Positions 8,317-17,681 are shown, counted from the stretch's first letter. The stretch: 64,000 nucleotides of DNA from Bradyrhizobium tropiciagri (GCF_018130545.1 NZ_JAFCKF010000011.1:62001-126000), one strand, 5' to 3'. The notes: generated from the sequence alone by a model not told the origin. Numbers and translations are program-made.

Positions 8317-9107
8317 ATTGCGCTGGTCACGTATTCGACCGGAAGGGTACGGAAATGCTTGCGCATGTCCGATGACGCCGCGCCACCGACAATGATCCGC
8401 GAGAACGCGGCGATGTCGGAGAAGAATGCCGATTTGAGGCTGCCGAGCTTGCTGGCGTCGATCACCAGGATGCTCTCCATCGCGGTCTCGATGACGGCCT
8501 GCTTGACAGCGACCTCGTGAAAATTGGAGCAGCTCGCGCCGCGGGTCCAGTGCACGCCGCCGGCGGAAATGAAGGCCTTGTTGATCCCGAGCCGCCGCAG
8601 GTAGGACAGACCGTCGTCCGACGCAAACGACTGCGACGACGGATGGTAGAGCCCGCCCATCAGCATCACCTGCGTAGCCGGCCGCCGCGTGACGATCGAG
8701 GCCACATTCATCGAATAGCAGATCACCGAGAGCGGCAGGTCTTCGGGCAGGCAGTCGGCCAGCGACTGCATCGTCGTGCCGCAGTCGATGAAGATCGTAT
8801 CGCCTTCCTTGATCGAGGCGGCGGCAGCCCGGCAGGCGAGGCGCTTGTCCTGGGTGTGCTGGTCGATCTCCTGCTCGAACGCGTATTTGATGCCGGTTGG
8901 CGACGCCGCATTGACGACATAGCCGCCGAGCAAAGCGAGGGCGGCTTCCGGACCGGCAAGGTCGCGCCGCACCGTCATTTCGGAAACCCTGAGGAGTTCG
9001 GCGGCGTCCTTCAGATGCAGTGCGCCGCTCGATTCAACGGCGCGGCGCAGCCTCTGCAGGCGCTGGACGCGGGTCTCGCTTGGTCGTGCGTTGGGGGTTT
9101 CAGCCAT
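8313..9107 (-). CDS. DeoR-family transcriptional regulator of the pentose locus
   Basis: The 264-residue protein has an N-terminal winged helix-turn-helix (LHLKDAAELLRVSEMTVRRD, about residues 36-55) typical of DeoR/GlpR regulators. The C-terminal sugar-phosphate sensor domain has the family motif IFIDCGTTMQSLA. It lies between the importer operon and the deoC operon, divergent from deoC. GTT..AAAAATAAC operator candidates occur before both operons. By family precedent it is a repressor relieved by a phosphorylated sugar, here perhaps deoxyribose-5-phosphate; that ligand is an inference. Confidence 0.9.
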   Translation of the reverse strand: MAETPNARPSETRVQRLQRLRRAVESSGALHLKDAAELLRVSEMTVRRDLAGPEAALALLGGYVVNAASPTGIKYAFEQEIDQHTQDKRLACRAAAASIKEGDTIFIDCGTTMQSLADCLPEDLPLSVICYSMNVASIVTRRPATQVMLMGGLYHPSSQSFASDDGLSYLRRLGINKAFISAGGVHWTRGASCSNFHEVAVKQAVIETAMESILVIDASKLGSLKSAFFSDIAAFSRIIVGGAASSDMRKHFRTLPVEYVTSAI

Positions 9108-9176
9108 TTTGATCGCCGAGCTTGCTTATCCGATTGACAATGATCTTACAATGTTGTGAGTTTATCAACGTCAGTT

Positions 9177-9192
9177 TGTTACAAAAATAACA
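9177..9192. promoter_or_regulatory. Candidate DeoR-regulator operator in the deoR-deoC divergent region
   Basis: TGTTACAAAAATAACA is an inverted repeat (TGTTA and TAACA around six bases). It shares GTT-two bases-AAAAATAAC with the site at 4345-4361. A weaker near-palindrome, TTACAATGTTGTGA, lies at 9146-9159. The sites sit between the regulator (start 9107) and deoC, so both autoregulation and control of the catabolic genes are plausible. Confidence 0.6.
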
Positions 9193-9346
9193 TCCAGTTC
9201 GGTGGGCTGAACCGGTGCCGGAACGATCCCGTTCCTCGGCAATCGGCAAACCCAGCGGCGAGGTTAGGGGAGGATCACATGTTGCGATCTGCACATTCAG
9301 TCTATCTGGCGATCTCGTCGATTCGCTAGGACGCACGGCGCCTCCC

Positions 9347-10375
9347 ATGACGCAGAGCGTCTTCATACAGAACCCGTCCCCATTGGCCATGCAGACGCCT
9401 GCTCCGGGCGGTGAGCATCCGCATGCGATCCCACGCAACAGCGGTCGCGCGCTCGAGATGGATTGGGTCGACGATATCAGGATCAATCTGTCGGCCGCCG
9501 AACGGCGCGTCGCCAGCCTGCCCGGCCGGCGAACCGTCAAGAAGGACGCGCAGGCGGCGTGGCTGCTCAAGGCGATCACCTGCATCGACCTGACGACGCT
9601 CAATGGCGACGATACGACCGAGCGGGTGAAGCGCCTCTGCGCCAAGGCCAAGGCGCCGGTGCGTAGTGATGTCATCGAGAAGCTCGGCTTTGCCGGTCGT
9701 GACCTGCATACCGGTGCGGTCTGTGTCTACCATCGTTTCGTTGCGACGGCTGTCGAAGCGCTCGACGGAACCGGCATTCCAGTCGCTGCGGTCTCGACCG
9801 GATTTCCCGCCGGCCTCGTGCCGCACGATGTCAAGCTGAAGGAGATCGAGGCGTCGGTCCGCGATGGCGCGCAGGAGATCGACATCGTCATCACTCGCGA
9901 GCACGTGCTGACCGGCGATTGGCGGGCGCTTTACGCCGAGGTCCGCGATTTCCGCGCCGCCTGCGGTAACGCGCATATCAAGACGATCTTGGCCACCGGC
10001 GACCTCAAGACGCTGCGCAACGTCGCAAAGGCGTCGATGGTCTGCATGATGGCCGGCGCCGACTTCATCAAGACCTCCACCGGCAAGGAAGGCGTCAACG
10101 CGACATTGCCGGTGACGCTGGCGATGCTGCGGATGATACGCGTCTATCAGGAGCGCACCGGCTACAAGATCGGCTTCAAGCCGGCCGGCGGCATCTCGAC
10201 GGCAAAGGACGTGCTCAACTATCAGTTCCTGATGAAGGAGGAGCTGGGACGCGACTGGCTCGAGCCGGACCTGTTCCGCATCGGCGCCTCCAGCCTGCTC
10301 GCCGACATCGAGCGGCAGCTCGAGCATCACGTGACCGGCCACTACTCGGCTTTCAACCGCCACCCCGTGGGATGA
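9347..10375 (+). CDS. deoC: Deoxyribose-phosphate aldolase
   Basis: DeoC cleaves 2-deoxy-D-ribose-5-phosphate to glyceraldehyde-3-phosphate and acetaldehyde in the cytosol. The Schiff-base lysine lies in ADFIKTSTGKEG (K242 from this start). LLKAITCIDLTTL and GFKPAGGIST are further family blocks. At 342 residues it is the longer alphaproteobacterial form, with an N-terminal extension relative to the 250-residue E. coli type. The ATG at 9347 was chosen as the first ATG. An upstream GTG at 9215 would add 44 residues without visible family similarity. It is followed after one base by the aldehyde dehydrogenase gene. Confidence 0.93.
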   Translation: MTQSVFIQNPSPLAMQTPAPGGEHPHAIPRNSGRALEMDWVDDIRINLSAAERRVASLPGRRTVKKDAQAAWLLKAITCIDLTTLNGDDTTERVKRLCAKAKAPVRSDVIEKLGFAGRDLHTGAVCVYHRFVATAVEALDGTGIPVAAVSTGFPAGLVPHDVKLKEIEASVRDGAQEIDIVITREHVLTGDWRALYAEVRDFRAACGNAHIKTILATGDLKTLRNVAKASMVCMMAGADFIKTSTGKEGVNATLPVTLAMLRMIRVYQERTGYKIGFKPAGGISTAKDVLNYQFLMKEELGRDWLEPDLFRIGASSLLADIERQLEHHVTGHYSAFNRHPVG

Positions 10376-10376
10376 G

Positions 10377-12764
10377 ATGAGCGTCGCAAACTATTTCGAG
10401 ACCATGGAGTATGGCCCCGCGCCAGAGGCGGACGGCGAGGCACGCGCCTGGCTGGCGCGGCATGACGCCACGTTCGGCCATTTCATCGCCGGCAAGTTTG
10501 TCGCACCGCATGCGGGCGAGCACCTCACGACGAGCGAGCCTGCCACGGGCAAGACGCTGGCGCGCATCGCGCAGGGTGCTGCCGCCGATGTCGAGGCCGC
10601 GGTCAACGCCGCGCGCACTGCGCAAACCGCATGGGCGAAGCTTGGCGGTCATGGCCGCGCGCGTCATCTCTATGCACTGGCACGCATGCTGCAGCGTCAC
10701 GCCCGGTTGTTCGCCGTGCTCGAGGCGATCGACAACGGCAAGCCGATCCGGGAAACCCGCGATCTCGACGTGCCGCTCGCGGCGCGCCATTTCTACTATC
10801 ATGCCGGCTGGGCGCAGTTGCAGGAGCGCGAATTCGCCGATCAGGTGCCGGTCGGCGTGATCGGGCAGATCATCCCGTGGAATTTCCCGCTGCTGATGCT
10901 GGCCTGGAAGATTGCGCCCGCGCTTGCCGCGGGTAATACCGTGGTGCTGAAGCCGGCGGAGTTCACCTCGCTGACGGCGCTGCTGTTCGCCGAACTCTCA
11001 GCCGAGGCCGGCCTGCCGCCGGGCGTGCTGAACGTCATCACCGGCGATGGTGCGACCGGCGCGTTGCTGGTCGAAAATCCCGGCGTCGACAAGATCGCCT
11101 TCACCGGATCAACCGAGGTCGGGCGGCTGATCCGCCAGGCGACAGCGGGCACCGGCAAATCGCTGACGCTGGAGCTCGGCGGCAAATCGCCGTTCATCGT
11201 GTTCGACGATGCCGATATCGATGGCGCCGTGGAAGGCGTGGTGGATGCGATCTGGTTCAACCAGGGCCAGGTCTGCTGCGCCGGATCGCGGCTGCTGTTG
11301 CAAGAAGGGATTGCGGAGACTTTCCGCAGGCGGCTGATCCGCCGCATGGAGACGCTTCGCGTCGGCATGCCGCTCGACAAGGCGATCGACATGGGCGCGG
11401 TGGTCGCCCCCGTGCAACTCGAGCGGATCAAGTCGCTGGTCGAGACCGGGGTGAAGGAGGGCGCCGAGAAATATCAGGCATCCGGCGCGATCCCGGCCGA
11501 AGGATGCTTCTATCCGCCGACCCTGCTCTGGAACGTGCATCCATCCTCGACGGTTGCGACCGAAGAGATATTTGGGCCGGTGCTGGTCGCGATGACCTTC
11601 CGCACGCCGGACGAAGCGGTGATGCTCGCCAACAACACGCGCTATGGCCTTGCCGCCAGCGTGTGGAGCGAGACGATTGGGCTCGCGCTCGACATCGCGC
11701 CGAAACTCTTGGCCGGCGTGGTCTGGGTCAATGCCACCAATCTGTTCGACGCCAGCGTCGGCTTCGGCGGCTATCGCGAGTCCGGTTTCGGCCGCGAGGG
11801 TGGCCGCGAAGGCATGTACGAATACCTCAAGCCGAGGGCCTGGAGCGGGCGCAAGGCGCGGGCCAAGGCATCGCCGCTGCCGACGGCGGCGGGCGCCAGC
11901 ACCGGCTTCGACGTGCCGCCGATCGATCGAACGGCAAAGCTGTTCGTCGGCGGCAAGCAGGTGCGTCCGGACGGCAATTATTCCCGCGCGGTGCTCTCGC
12001 CGAAAGGCCGGCGGCTCGGCGAGGCGGGCGAGGGCAATCGCAAGGACATCCGCAATGCGGTGGCCGCGGCGCGCTCAGCCGAGGGGTGGGCACGGGCGAC
12101 GGCGCATAATCGCGCCCAGATCCTCTACTACCTTGCCGAGAACCTCTCCGCGCGCGGCGACGAGTTCGCCCGCCGTATCGCTGACATGACCGGTGTTACG
12201 GGCGCGAAGGCACGCACGGAAGTCGATGCAAGCATCGAGCGGCTGTTCAGCTATGGCGCCTGGGCCGACAAATTCGAAGGATCGATCCACGCGCCGCCGC
12301 TGCGCGGCGTGGCGCTCGCGATGCACGAGCCGATCGGCGTGGTCGGTGTTGCCTGTCCCGACGAGGCGCCGCTGCTTGGCTTCATCAGCCTGGTCGCGCC
12401 ATTGATCGCGATGGGCAACCGGGTCGTCGCCGTGCCGAGCGAGCGGCATCCGCTCGCCGCGACCGACTTCTATCAGGTGCTCGAGACCTCTGATGTGCCG
12501 GGCGGCGTGGTCAACATCGTCACCGGCGATCGCGACGATCTGGTCAAGGTGCTTGCCGAGCATGACGATGTCGACGCGCTCTGGGCGTTCGGTTCGCAGG
12601 AGGCTTCGACGGCAGCGGAGCGGCTGTCGATCGGCAATCTCAAGCGGACGCTGGTCGATCATGGTCTCGCGCTCGATTGGTACGACAGAGCCACAAGCGA
12701 GGGCCCGATCCTGCTCCGCCATGCGGTGCAGGTGAAGAACATCTGGATTCCGTACGGTGACTAA
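10377..12764 (+). CDS. Two-module aldehyde dehydrogenase (active ALDH fused to a truncated second ALDH domain)
   Basis: The 795-residue protein contains a complete aldehyde dehydrogenase in residues 1-500: N169 (PWNF), E266 (LELGGKS) and nucleophile C300 (GQVCCAGSR). A second ALDH-like module follows from about residue 510, with its own NAD-fold segments (EPIGVVGVACPDEAPLL, VVNIVTGDRDD), but it stops before any catalytic cysteine region. The start lies one base after the deoC stop, so coupling with DeoC is likely and acetaldehyde is the logical substrate (to acetate, NAD-dependent). The second half probably serves a structural or oligomerisation role; this is inferred from its missing active site. 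Confidence 0.88.
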   Translation: MSVANYFETMEYGPAPEADGEARAWLARHDATFGHFIAGKFVAPHAGEHLTTSEPATGKTLARIAQGAAADVEAAVNAARTAQTAWAKLGGHGRARHLYALARMLQRHARLFAVLEAIDNGKPIRETRDLDVPLAARHFYYHAGWAQLQEREFADQVPVGVIGQIIPWNFPLLMLAWKIAPALAAGNTVVLKPAEFTSLTALLFAELSAEAGLPPGVLNVITGDGATGALLVENPGVDKIAFTGSTEVGRLIRQATAGTGKSLTLELGGKSPFIVFDDADIDGAVEGVVDAIWFNQGQVCCAGSRLLLQEGIAETFRRRLIRRMETLRVGMPLDKAIDMGAVVAPVQLERIKSLVETGVKEGAEKYQASGAIPAEGCFYPPTLLWNVHPSSTVATEEIFGPVLVAMTFRTPDEAVMLANNTRYGLAASVWSETIGLALDIAPKLLAGVVWVNATNLFDASVGFGGYRESGFGREGGREGMYEYLKPRAWSGRKARAKASPLPTAAGASTGFDVPPIDRTAKLFVGGKQVRPDGNYSRAVLSPKGRRLGEAGEGNRKDIRNAVAAARSAEGWARATAHNRAQILYYLAENLSARGDEFARRIADMTGVTGAKARTEVDASIERLFSYGAWADKFEGSIHAPPLRGVALAMHEPIGVVGVACPDEAPLLGFISLVAPLIAMGNRVVAVPSERHPLAATDFYQVLETSDVPGGVVNIVTGDRDDLVKVLAEHDDVDALWAFGSQEASTAAERLSIGNLKRTLVDHGLALDWYDRATSEGPILLRHAVQVKNIWIPYGD

Positions 12765-12844
12765 GAAAGTCACCTTGCGGTGATACGGATGGGGATCCGG
12801 ACCGGCAGAGTCCGGCGATTTTGAAGACGAGGGAGGGACGCAAC

Positions 12845-13300
12845 ATGCTCAAGGGCATCAATCCACTGCTCAATGCCGACGTGCTTTATGCCCTGCGGGC
12901 GATGGGGCACGGCGATCGCCTGGTGGTGTGCGACACCAATTTTCCGGCCGACTCGATTGCCCGGCAGACCGCCTTTGGCGAGCTGCTGCGCATCGACAAT
13001 GTGAGTGCCGCCAAGGCGGTCGAGGCCGTGCTTTCGGTGATGCCGCTCGATACGTTCGTCGACGATGCCGCGATCCGCATGGAGATCGTCGGCCAGCCTC
13101 AGGAAGTGCCGCCTGTGCAGCGCGAGGTGCAGGCAGCGATCGATGGCGCCGAGGGGCGGTCCTGGCCGCTGGTCGGCGTCGAGCGCCATGCGTTCTACGA
13201 GAAGGCCAAGACGGCCTATTGCGTGATCGCGACCGGCGAGCGGCGCTTCTACGGCTGCTTCCTGTTCAGCAAGGGCGTCATCGCGCCTGACGGGGAGTGA
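12845..13300 (+). CDS. RbsD/FucU-family sugar mutarotase
   Basis: The 151-residue protein begins MLKGINPLLNADVLYALRAMGHGD, the FucU/RbsD opening with the catalytic histidine in MGHGD. It catalyses interconversion of sugar anomers (or pyranose and furanose forms) so that the kinase receives the usable form. The overall pattern looks closer to FucU than to RbsD (DTNFPADSIA). The ATG at 12845 was chosen over one 24 bp upstream because GAGGGAGGG lies at suitable distance before it. It sits between the ALDH and the ribokinase-like gene, and fits a deoxyribose or ribose mutarotase. Confidence 0.88.
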   Translation: MLKGINPLLNADVLYALRAMGHGDRLVVCDTNFPADSIARQTAFGELLRIDNVSAAKAVEAVLSVMPLDTFVDDAAIRMEIVGQPQEVPPVQREVQAAIDGAEGRSWPLVGVERHAFYEKAKTAYCVIATGERRFYGCFLFSKGVIAPDGE

Positions 13301-13304
13301 CGAC

Positions 13305-14231
13305 ATGAGCAGGAATGGCGTCGCCGTCCTCGGCGTGTTCGTCGTCGATCTGGCGTTCCGCGCCGGCAACATGCCGGCGATCGGCGAGACCATCGCCGGA
13401 TCGGGCTTTGCCATGGGTCCCGGCGGCAAGGGATCCAACCAGGCGGTCGCGGCCGCGCGGGCCGGCGCCAGCGTGAGCTTTATCTCGCGGATCGGCAGCG
13501 ACGCCTTCGGCGAACTCGCGCTGAAGACCTGGGAGACCGAGGGAATTCGACCGCGCGTCGCGAAGAGCGCCGAAGCGCCGACTGGAGCTGCGTTCATCTA
13601 TGTCCACGAGACCCGCGGCGACAACGCGATCATCGTGGTGCCGGGTGCGGCGGGCGGGATCAGCCCGGCCGATGTCGACGCGGTGGCGGACGCGATCCGC
13701 GAGTCCCGCGTGTTCGTGACCCAGCTCGAGCAGCCGGTCGATGCGGCGCGGCGCGGGCTCGAGATTGCGCGTGCCGCCGGCAGCGTCACGGTGTTCAATC
13801 CGGCGCCGGCGATCAAGTTCGACGATGATGGCCTGTTTGCGCTCTGCGATTATGTCGTTCCCAACGAGACCGAGGCCGAAGGGCTGACCGGCATCGCGGT
13901 CAGCGATCTTGCCGGCGCCCGCCGCGCCGGCGATGCGTTGCTGGCGAAAGGCGCCGGCACGGCGCTGATCACCCTCGGCGAGCGCGGCGCGTTGTTCCAC
14001 GGACGGGATCGCTCGCTGCATGTGCCGCCGTTCGCGGCCGGCAAGGTGGTGGAGACCGCCGGCGCGGGTGATGCGTTCGTCGGCGGTTTTGCCGCAGCGC
14101 TCGCAGGCGGCGCCGATCCACTCGAGGCGGCACGGTTCGGTTCGGCCACGGCCGGAATTTCGGTGACCCGACCGGGCACCGCGCCCGCGATGCCGAAGCG
14201 CGCGGAGATCGACGCGCTGCTGAAGGGATGA
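13305..14231 (+). CDS. PfkB-family sugar kinase (ribokinase/deoxyribokinase type)
   Basis: The 308-residue protein has the ribokinase N-terminal signature GPGGKGSNQAVAAARAG and the C-terminal PfkB signature TAGAGDAFVGGFAAALAGG, whose aspartate is the catalytic base. It phosphorylates a pentose on its terminal hydroxyl using ATP. The deoC neighbourhood makes 2-deoxyribose a likely substrate (DeoK role), but ribose cannot be excluded from sequence. It follows the mutarotase by 4 bp and precedes the second importer by 7 bp. Confidence 0.9.
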   Translation: MSRNGVAVLGVFVVDLAFRAGNMPAIGETIAGSGFAMGPGGKGSNQAVAAARAGASVSFISRIGSDAFGELALKTWETEGIRPRVAKSAEAPTGAAFIYVHETRGDNAIIVVPGAAGGISPADVDAVADAIRESRVFVTQLEQPVDAARRGLEIARAAGSVTVFNPAPAIKFDDDGLFALCDYVVPNETEAEGLTGIAVSDLAGARRAGDALLAKGAGTALITLGERGALFHGRDRSLHVPPFAAGKVVETAGAGDAFVGGFAAALAGGADPLEAARFGSATAGISVTRPGTAPAMPKRAEIDALLKG

Positions 14232-14238
14232 TTGCGCG

Positions 14239-15114
14239 ATGATGCGGAATGATCCGATCAAGCATGTCTTCATCTGGCCGGCAGTGCTCGTCGTGCTGGC
14301 GATCTCGATCTTTCCGCTGATCTATTCGCTGACCACGAGCTTCCTGAGCTATCGCCTGATTCCGCCGATCCCGCCGCGGGTGGTCTGGCTCGGCAACTAT
14401 GTCACGCTGCTGCAGGAGCCGCGGTTCTGGAATGCGCTCTTCACCACCACGCTGATTGCGCTGATCGCGGTCGGGCTGCAATACGCGATCGGATTTGGCG
14501 TTGCGCTGGCGTTGAACGCGCGGGTGCCGGGCGAGCGGTTGTTTCGCGTCGCCCTGCTGCTGCCGATGCTGCTGGCGCCCGTCGCGGTCGCGCTGGTGGC
14601 GCGCATGATCTTCAACCCGACGATGGGGCCGCTCAACCAGTTCCTGGCGAAATTCGGGCTGGCCAATCTGCCATTCCTGACCAACGGGCATTGGGCGCTC
14701 GCCTGCATCATCGCGGTCGAGGTCTGGCAGTGGACCCCATTCATCATCCTGATGATGCTGGCCGGTCTGCAAACGCTTCCCGAGGATGTCTATGAGGCCG
14801 CCGAACTCGAGAATGCCAGCGCCTGGCAGCAGTTCTGGGGCATCACCTTTCCCATGATGCTGCCGATCTCGGCCGCGGTCGTCTTCATCCGCCTGATCGA
14901 GAGCTACAAGATCATGGACACGGTGTTCGTGATGACCGGCGGCGGGCCGGGCGTGGACACCGAGACGCTGACTCTGTTCGCCTACCAGGAAGGCTTCAAG
15001 AAGTTCAATCTCGGCTACACGTCGGCGCTCAGTTTCCTGTTCTTGATCGCGATCACGATCATCGGCGTCACCTATCTGGCGCTGCTGCGGCCGCATCTGG
15101 AGAAGCGCCGATGA
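14239..15114 (+). CDS. Sugar ABC importer permease 1 (MalF/UgpA, CUT1 type)
   Basis: The 291-residue membrane protein has about six helices. The cytoplasmic EAA loop, VYEAAELENASAWQQFWGITFPMM, docks with the ATPase. FVMTGGGPGVDTETLTLFAYQEGF is a typical CUT1 permease segment. It overlaps the following permease by 4 bp. CUT1 importers take up di- and oligosaccharides, polyols or glycosides, so this system may bring in a nucleoside or glycoside form of the sugar handled by the upstream genes. Confidence 0.92.
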   Translation: MMRNDPIKHVFIWPAVLVVLAISIFPLIYSLTTSFLSYRLIPPIPPRVVWLGNYVTLLQEPRFWNALFTTTLIALIAVGLQYAIGFGVALALNARVPGERLFRVALLLPMLLAPVAVALVARMIFNPTMGPLNQFLAKFGLANLPFLTNGHWALACIIAVEVWQWTPFIILMMLAGLQTLPEDVYEAAELENASAWQQFWGITFPMMLPISAAVVFIRLIESYKIMDTVFVMTGGGPGVDTETLTLFAYQEGFKKFNLGYTSALSFLFLIAITIIGVTYLALLRPHLEKRR

Positions 15115-16148
15115 GCGGGCAGGGTTTGACCGGATTGTCGCCATGGAGTCGCCGCCTGGTCGCGCTCGGCGTGCTTGCCTGGTGTCTGATCACGGTGTTT
15201 CCACTCTATTGGGTGGTGGTGACCGCATTCAAGACGCCGCCGGGCGTCGTCGGAGGGCCGACTTACATTCCGTTCGTCGACTTCACGCCGACCTTGCAGC
15301 CCTTCATCGATCTCTATCAAGGAATCCGCGGCGAGTTCTTCCACACGTTCCTGAACTCGACGATCGTCGGCCTGTCGGCGGCGGCGATCGCCACCACGAT
15401 CGGCGCGATGGCGGCCTATGCGCTGGTGCGGTTCGAATTCAAGGTGCGGCTTGGTGCGGGCCTGATGTTCTTCCTGCTCGCGCTCGGCGGCTATCTGCTG
15501 TTCAACGCGACGTTGGGGTTGACCCGGCCGCAGGCGCTTCTGCTCGCCTTTCCGATTGCGCTGATCGCCGCCATCGTCGCCAATCGCCTGCCGTTGCCGG
15601 GGCCGATACTCGGCAATGAGGACATCCTGTTCTGGTTCGTCAGCCAGCGCATGTTCCCGCCGATCGTCACGGCGTTCGCTTTGTATCTGCTCTACAGCGA
15701 GATCGGCCGGCTCGGCTTCCAGTTGATCGACAGCTTCGTCGGCCTGACGCTGTGCTACGTCGCGTTCTCGCTGCCGATCGTGGTCTGGCTGATGCGCGAC
15801 TTCTTCGAGGCAATCCCGATCGAAGTCGAGGAGGCCGCGATGGTCGACAACGTGCCGAGCTGGCGCATCTTCATCGGCATCGTGGTGCCGATGTCGATGA
15901 ACGGGCTGCTGGCGACGTTCATGATCACGCTGGCCTTCGTCTGGAACGAGTTTCTGTTCGCGCTGTTCCTGACCAATTCCAGATGGCAGACGCTGCCGAT
16001 CCTGGTGGCGGGACAGAACAGCCAGCGCGGCGACGAATGGTGGGCGATCTCGGCTGCGGCACTCGTCGCCATCGTTCCCATGATGATCATGGCGGGCCTG
16101 CTCAGCCGGATGATGCGGTCGGGCCTGCTGCTCGGGGCCATCAAATAG
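15111..16148 (+). CDS. Sugar ABC importer permease 2 (MalG/UgpE, CUT1 type)
   Basis: The 345-residue permease has the EAA loop PIEVEEAAMVDNVPSWRIF. It is longer than a usual MalG (about 280-300) because of an extra hydrophobic stretch in the middle (FFLLALGGYLLFNATLG and a further helix). ATGA overlap with the first permease indicates coupled translation. It forms the heterodimeric channel with that protein. Confidence 0.9.
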   Translation: MSGQGLTGLSPWSRRLVALGVLAWCLITVFPLYWVVVTAFKTPPGVVGGPTYIPFVDFTPTLQPFIDLYQGIRGEFFHTFLNSTIVGLSAAAIATTIGAMAAYALVRFEFKVRLGAGLMFFLLALGGYLLFNATLGLTRPQALLLAFPIALIAAIVANRLPLPGPILGNEDILFWFVSQRMFPPIVTAFALYLLYSEIGRLGFQLIDSFVGLTLCYVAFSLPIVVWLMRDFFEAIPIEVEEAAMVDNVPSWRIFIGIVVPMSMNGLLATFMITLAFVWNEFLFALFLTNSRWQTLPILVAGQNSQRGDEWWAISAAALVAIVPMMIMAGLLSRMMRSGLLLGAIK

Positions 16149-16176
16149 CAAAAACGTATGTAGGGAGGACTAGACG

Positions 16177-17637
16177 ATGTTGCGACGGACGTTCCTGATG
16201 TTGACCACCTCGCTCGCGATCGCGGGCGCTGCAAGCCAGGCGAATGCCGCCTGTAGCCCGGACTATACCGGCGTCACCCTGACGGTGGCGTCGCAGACCG
16301 GACCGTATATCGCCTCCGCGCTCAAGCTCGGCGCCGACGAATGGGCCAAGAAGACCTGCGGCAAGGTCAATGTGGTCGAATTCCCTTGGTCCGAGCTCTA
16401 TCCGAAGATCGCGACCTCGCTGACCGCGTCGGACGCGACGTTCGACCTTGTCAGCTTCGCGCCGGCCTGGCTGCCGGACTTCGTGCCCTATCTCAGCGAG
16501 ATGCCGAAGGAGATGCAGTCCGGCAAGGACTGGGACGACATCGAGCCGGCCTATCGCGAACGCCTGATGGTGTGGGAAGGCAAGATCTATTCGCAGTCGA
16601 TGGACGGCGACGTCCACACCTACACCTACCGCACCGACCTGTTCAGCGATCCCAAGGAGAAGGACGCGTTCAAGGCCAAATACGGCTATGACCTCGCGCC
16701 GCCGAAGACCTGGAAGCAGTATCTCGACATCGCGGAATTCTTCCAGCGGCCGGACAAGGGCCTGTGGGGAACGGCGGAAGCCTTCCGTCGCGGCGGCCAG
16801 CAGTTCTGGTTCTTCTTCAGCCACGCGGCGGCCTACACCAACAATCCGAACTATCCGGGCGCGATGTTCTTCGACCCCGAAACCATGGACGCGCAGATCA
16901 ACAATCCGGGCTGGGTGAAGGGCCTCGAGGAATACATCCGCGCATCGAAGCTCGGGCCGCCCAACGCGCTGAACTTCTCGTTCGGCGAGGTGAACGCCGC
17001 GGTCGCCGGCGGCCAGGTGGCGGAATCGATCGGCTGGGGCGACACCGGCGTCATCGCCGCCGACCCGAAGCAGTCGAAGATCTCGGGCAAGGTCGGCTCG
17101 GCGATGCTGCCCGGTTCGGATGAGATCTGGAACGCGAAGAGCAAGAAGTGGGATAAATTCCCGAGCGTGCTTCCGGGGCCCTTCATGGCATTCGGCGGCT
17201 GGCAGATCGCGGTGCCGAAGGCCGGCAAGAACCAGCAGGCGGCGTGGGACTTCGTCAAGACGCTGACCAGTCCCGACGTGTCGGGGCAGGCGGCGATCAC
17301 CGGCGGCAGCGGCGTCAATCCCTATCGCAAATCGCACACCGCCAATCTACAGCTGTGGAGCAAGATCTTCACGCCGGAAGAGGCCAAGGAATATCTCGGC
17401 GCGCAATCGGACTCCATCAACGCCAAGAACGTCGCGCTCGACATGCGTCTGCCCGGCTACTTCTCCTACACCGAGGTGGTGGAGATCGAGCTTGGCAAGG
17501 CGCTGGCCGGCCAGACCACGCCGCAGGCGGCGCTCGACGCGATGGCCAAGGAGTGGAACCGGCTGACCGACGAGTTCGGCCGGGCCAAGCAGCTCGCGGC
17601 CTATCGCGCGGCGATGGGCCTGCCGCCCAAGAACTAG
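16177..17637 (+). CDS. Periplasmic binding protein of the CUT1 sugar importer
   Basis: The 486-residue precursor carries a Sec signal peptide ending near SQANAA. The mature part is a family 1 extracellular solute-binding protein: LGADEWAKKTCGKVNVVEFPWSELYPKIAT is the characteristic N-terminal lobe region, and aromatic-rich stretches such as GGQQFWFFFSHAAAY may line the sugar pocket. TAGGGAGGACTAGACG precedes the ATG. It lies 28 bp after the permease gene and is followed by a stable hairpin, as expected for a binding protein made in excess. Confidence 0.9.
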   Translation: MLRRTFLMLTTSLAIAGAASQANAACSPDYTGVTLTVASQTGPYIASALKLGADEWAKKTCGKVNVVEFPWSELYPKIATSLTASDATFDLVSFAPAWLPDFVPYLSEMPKEMQSGKDWDDIEPAYRERLMVWEGKIYSQSMDGDVHTYTYRTDLFSDPKEKDAFKAKYGYDLAPPKTWKQYLDIAEFFQRPDKGLWGTAEAFRRGGQQFWFFFSHAAAYTNNPNYPGAMFFDPETMDAQINNPGWVKGLEEYIRASKLGPPNALNFSFGEVNAAVAGGQVAESIGWGDTGVIAADPKQSKISGKVGSAMLPGSDEIWNAKSKKWDKFPSVLPGPFMAFGGWQIAVPKAGKNQQAAWDFVKTLTSPDVSGQAAITGGSGVNPYRKSHTANLQLWSKIFTPEEAKEYLGAQSDSINAKNVALDMRLPGYFSYTEVVEIELGKALAGQTTPQAALDAMAKEWNRLTDEFGRAKQLAAYRAAMGLPPKN

Positions 17638-17653
17638 CTTTCAACTGAGACAT

Positions 17654-17681
17654 CCCGGATGATGCGCAAGTGTCATCCGGG
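17654..17681 (+). promoter_or_regulatory. Hairpin between binding-protein and ATPase genes
   Basis: CCCGGATGA (17654-17662) and TCATCCGGG (17673-17681) form a perfect 9-bp stem with a 10-nt loop, followed by GCTTTATCT. It could act as a partial terminator or as a 3' stabiliser that keeps binding-protein mRNA above ATPase mRNA. Confidence 0.5.
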
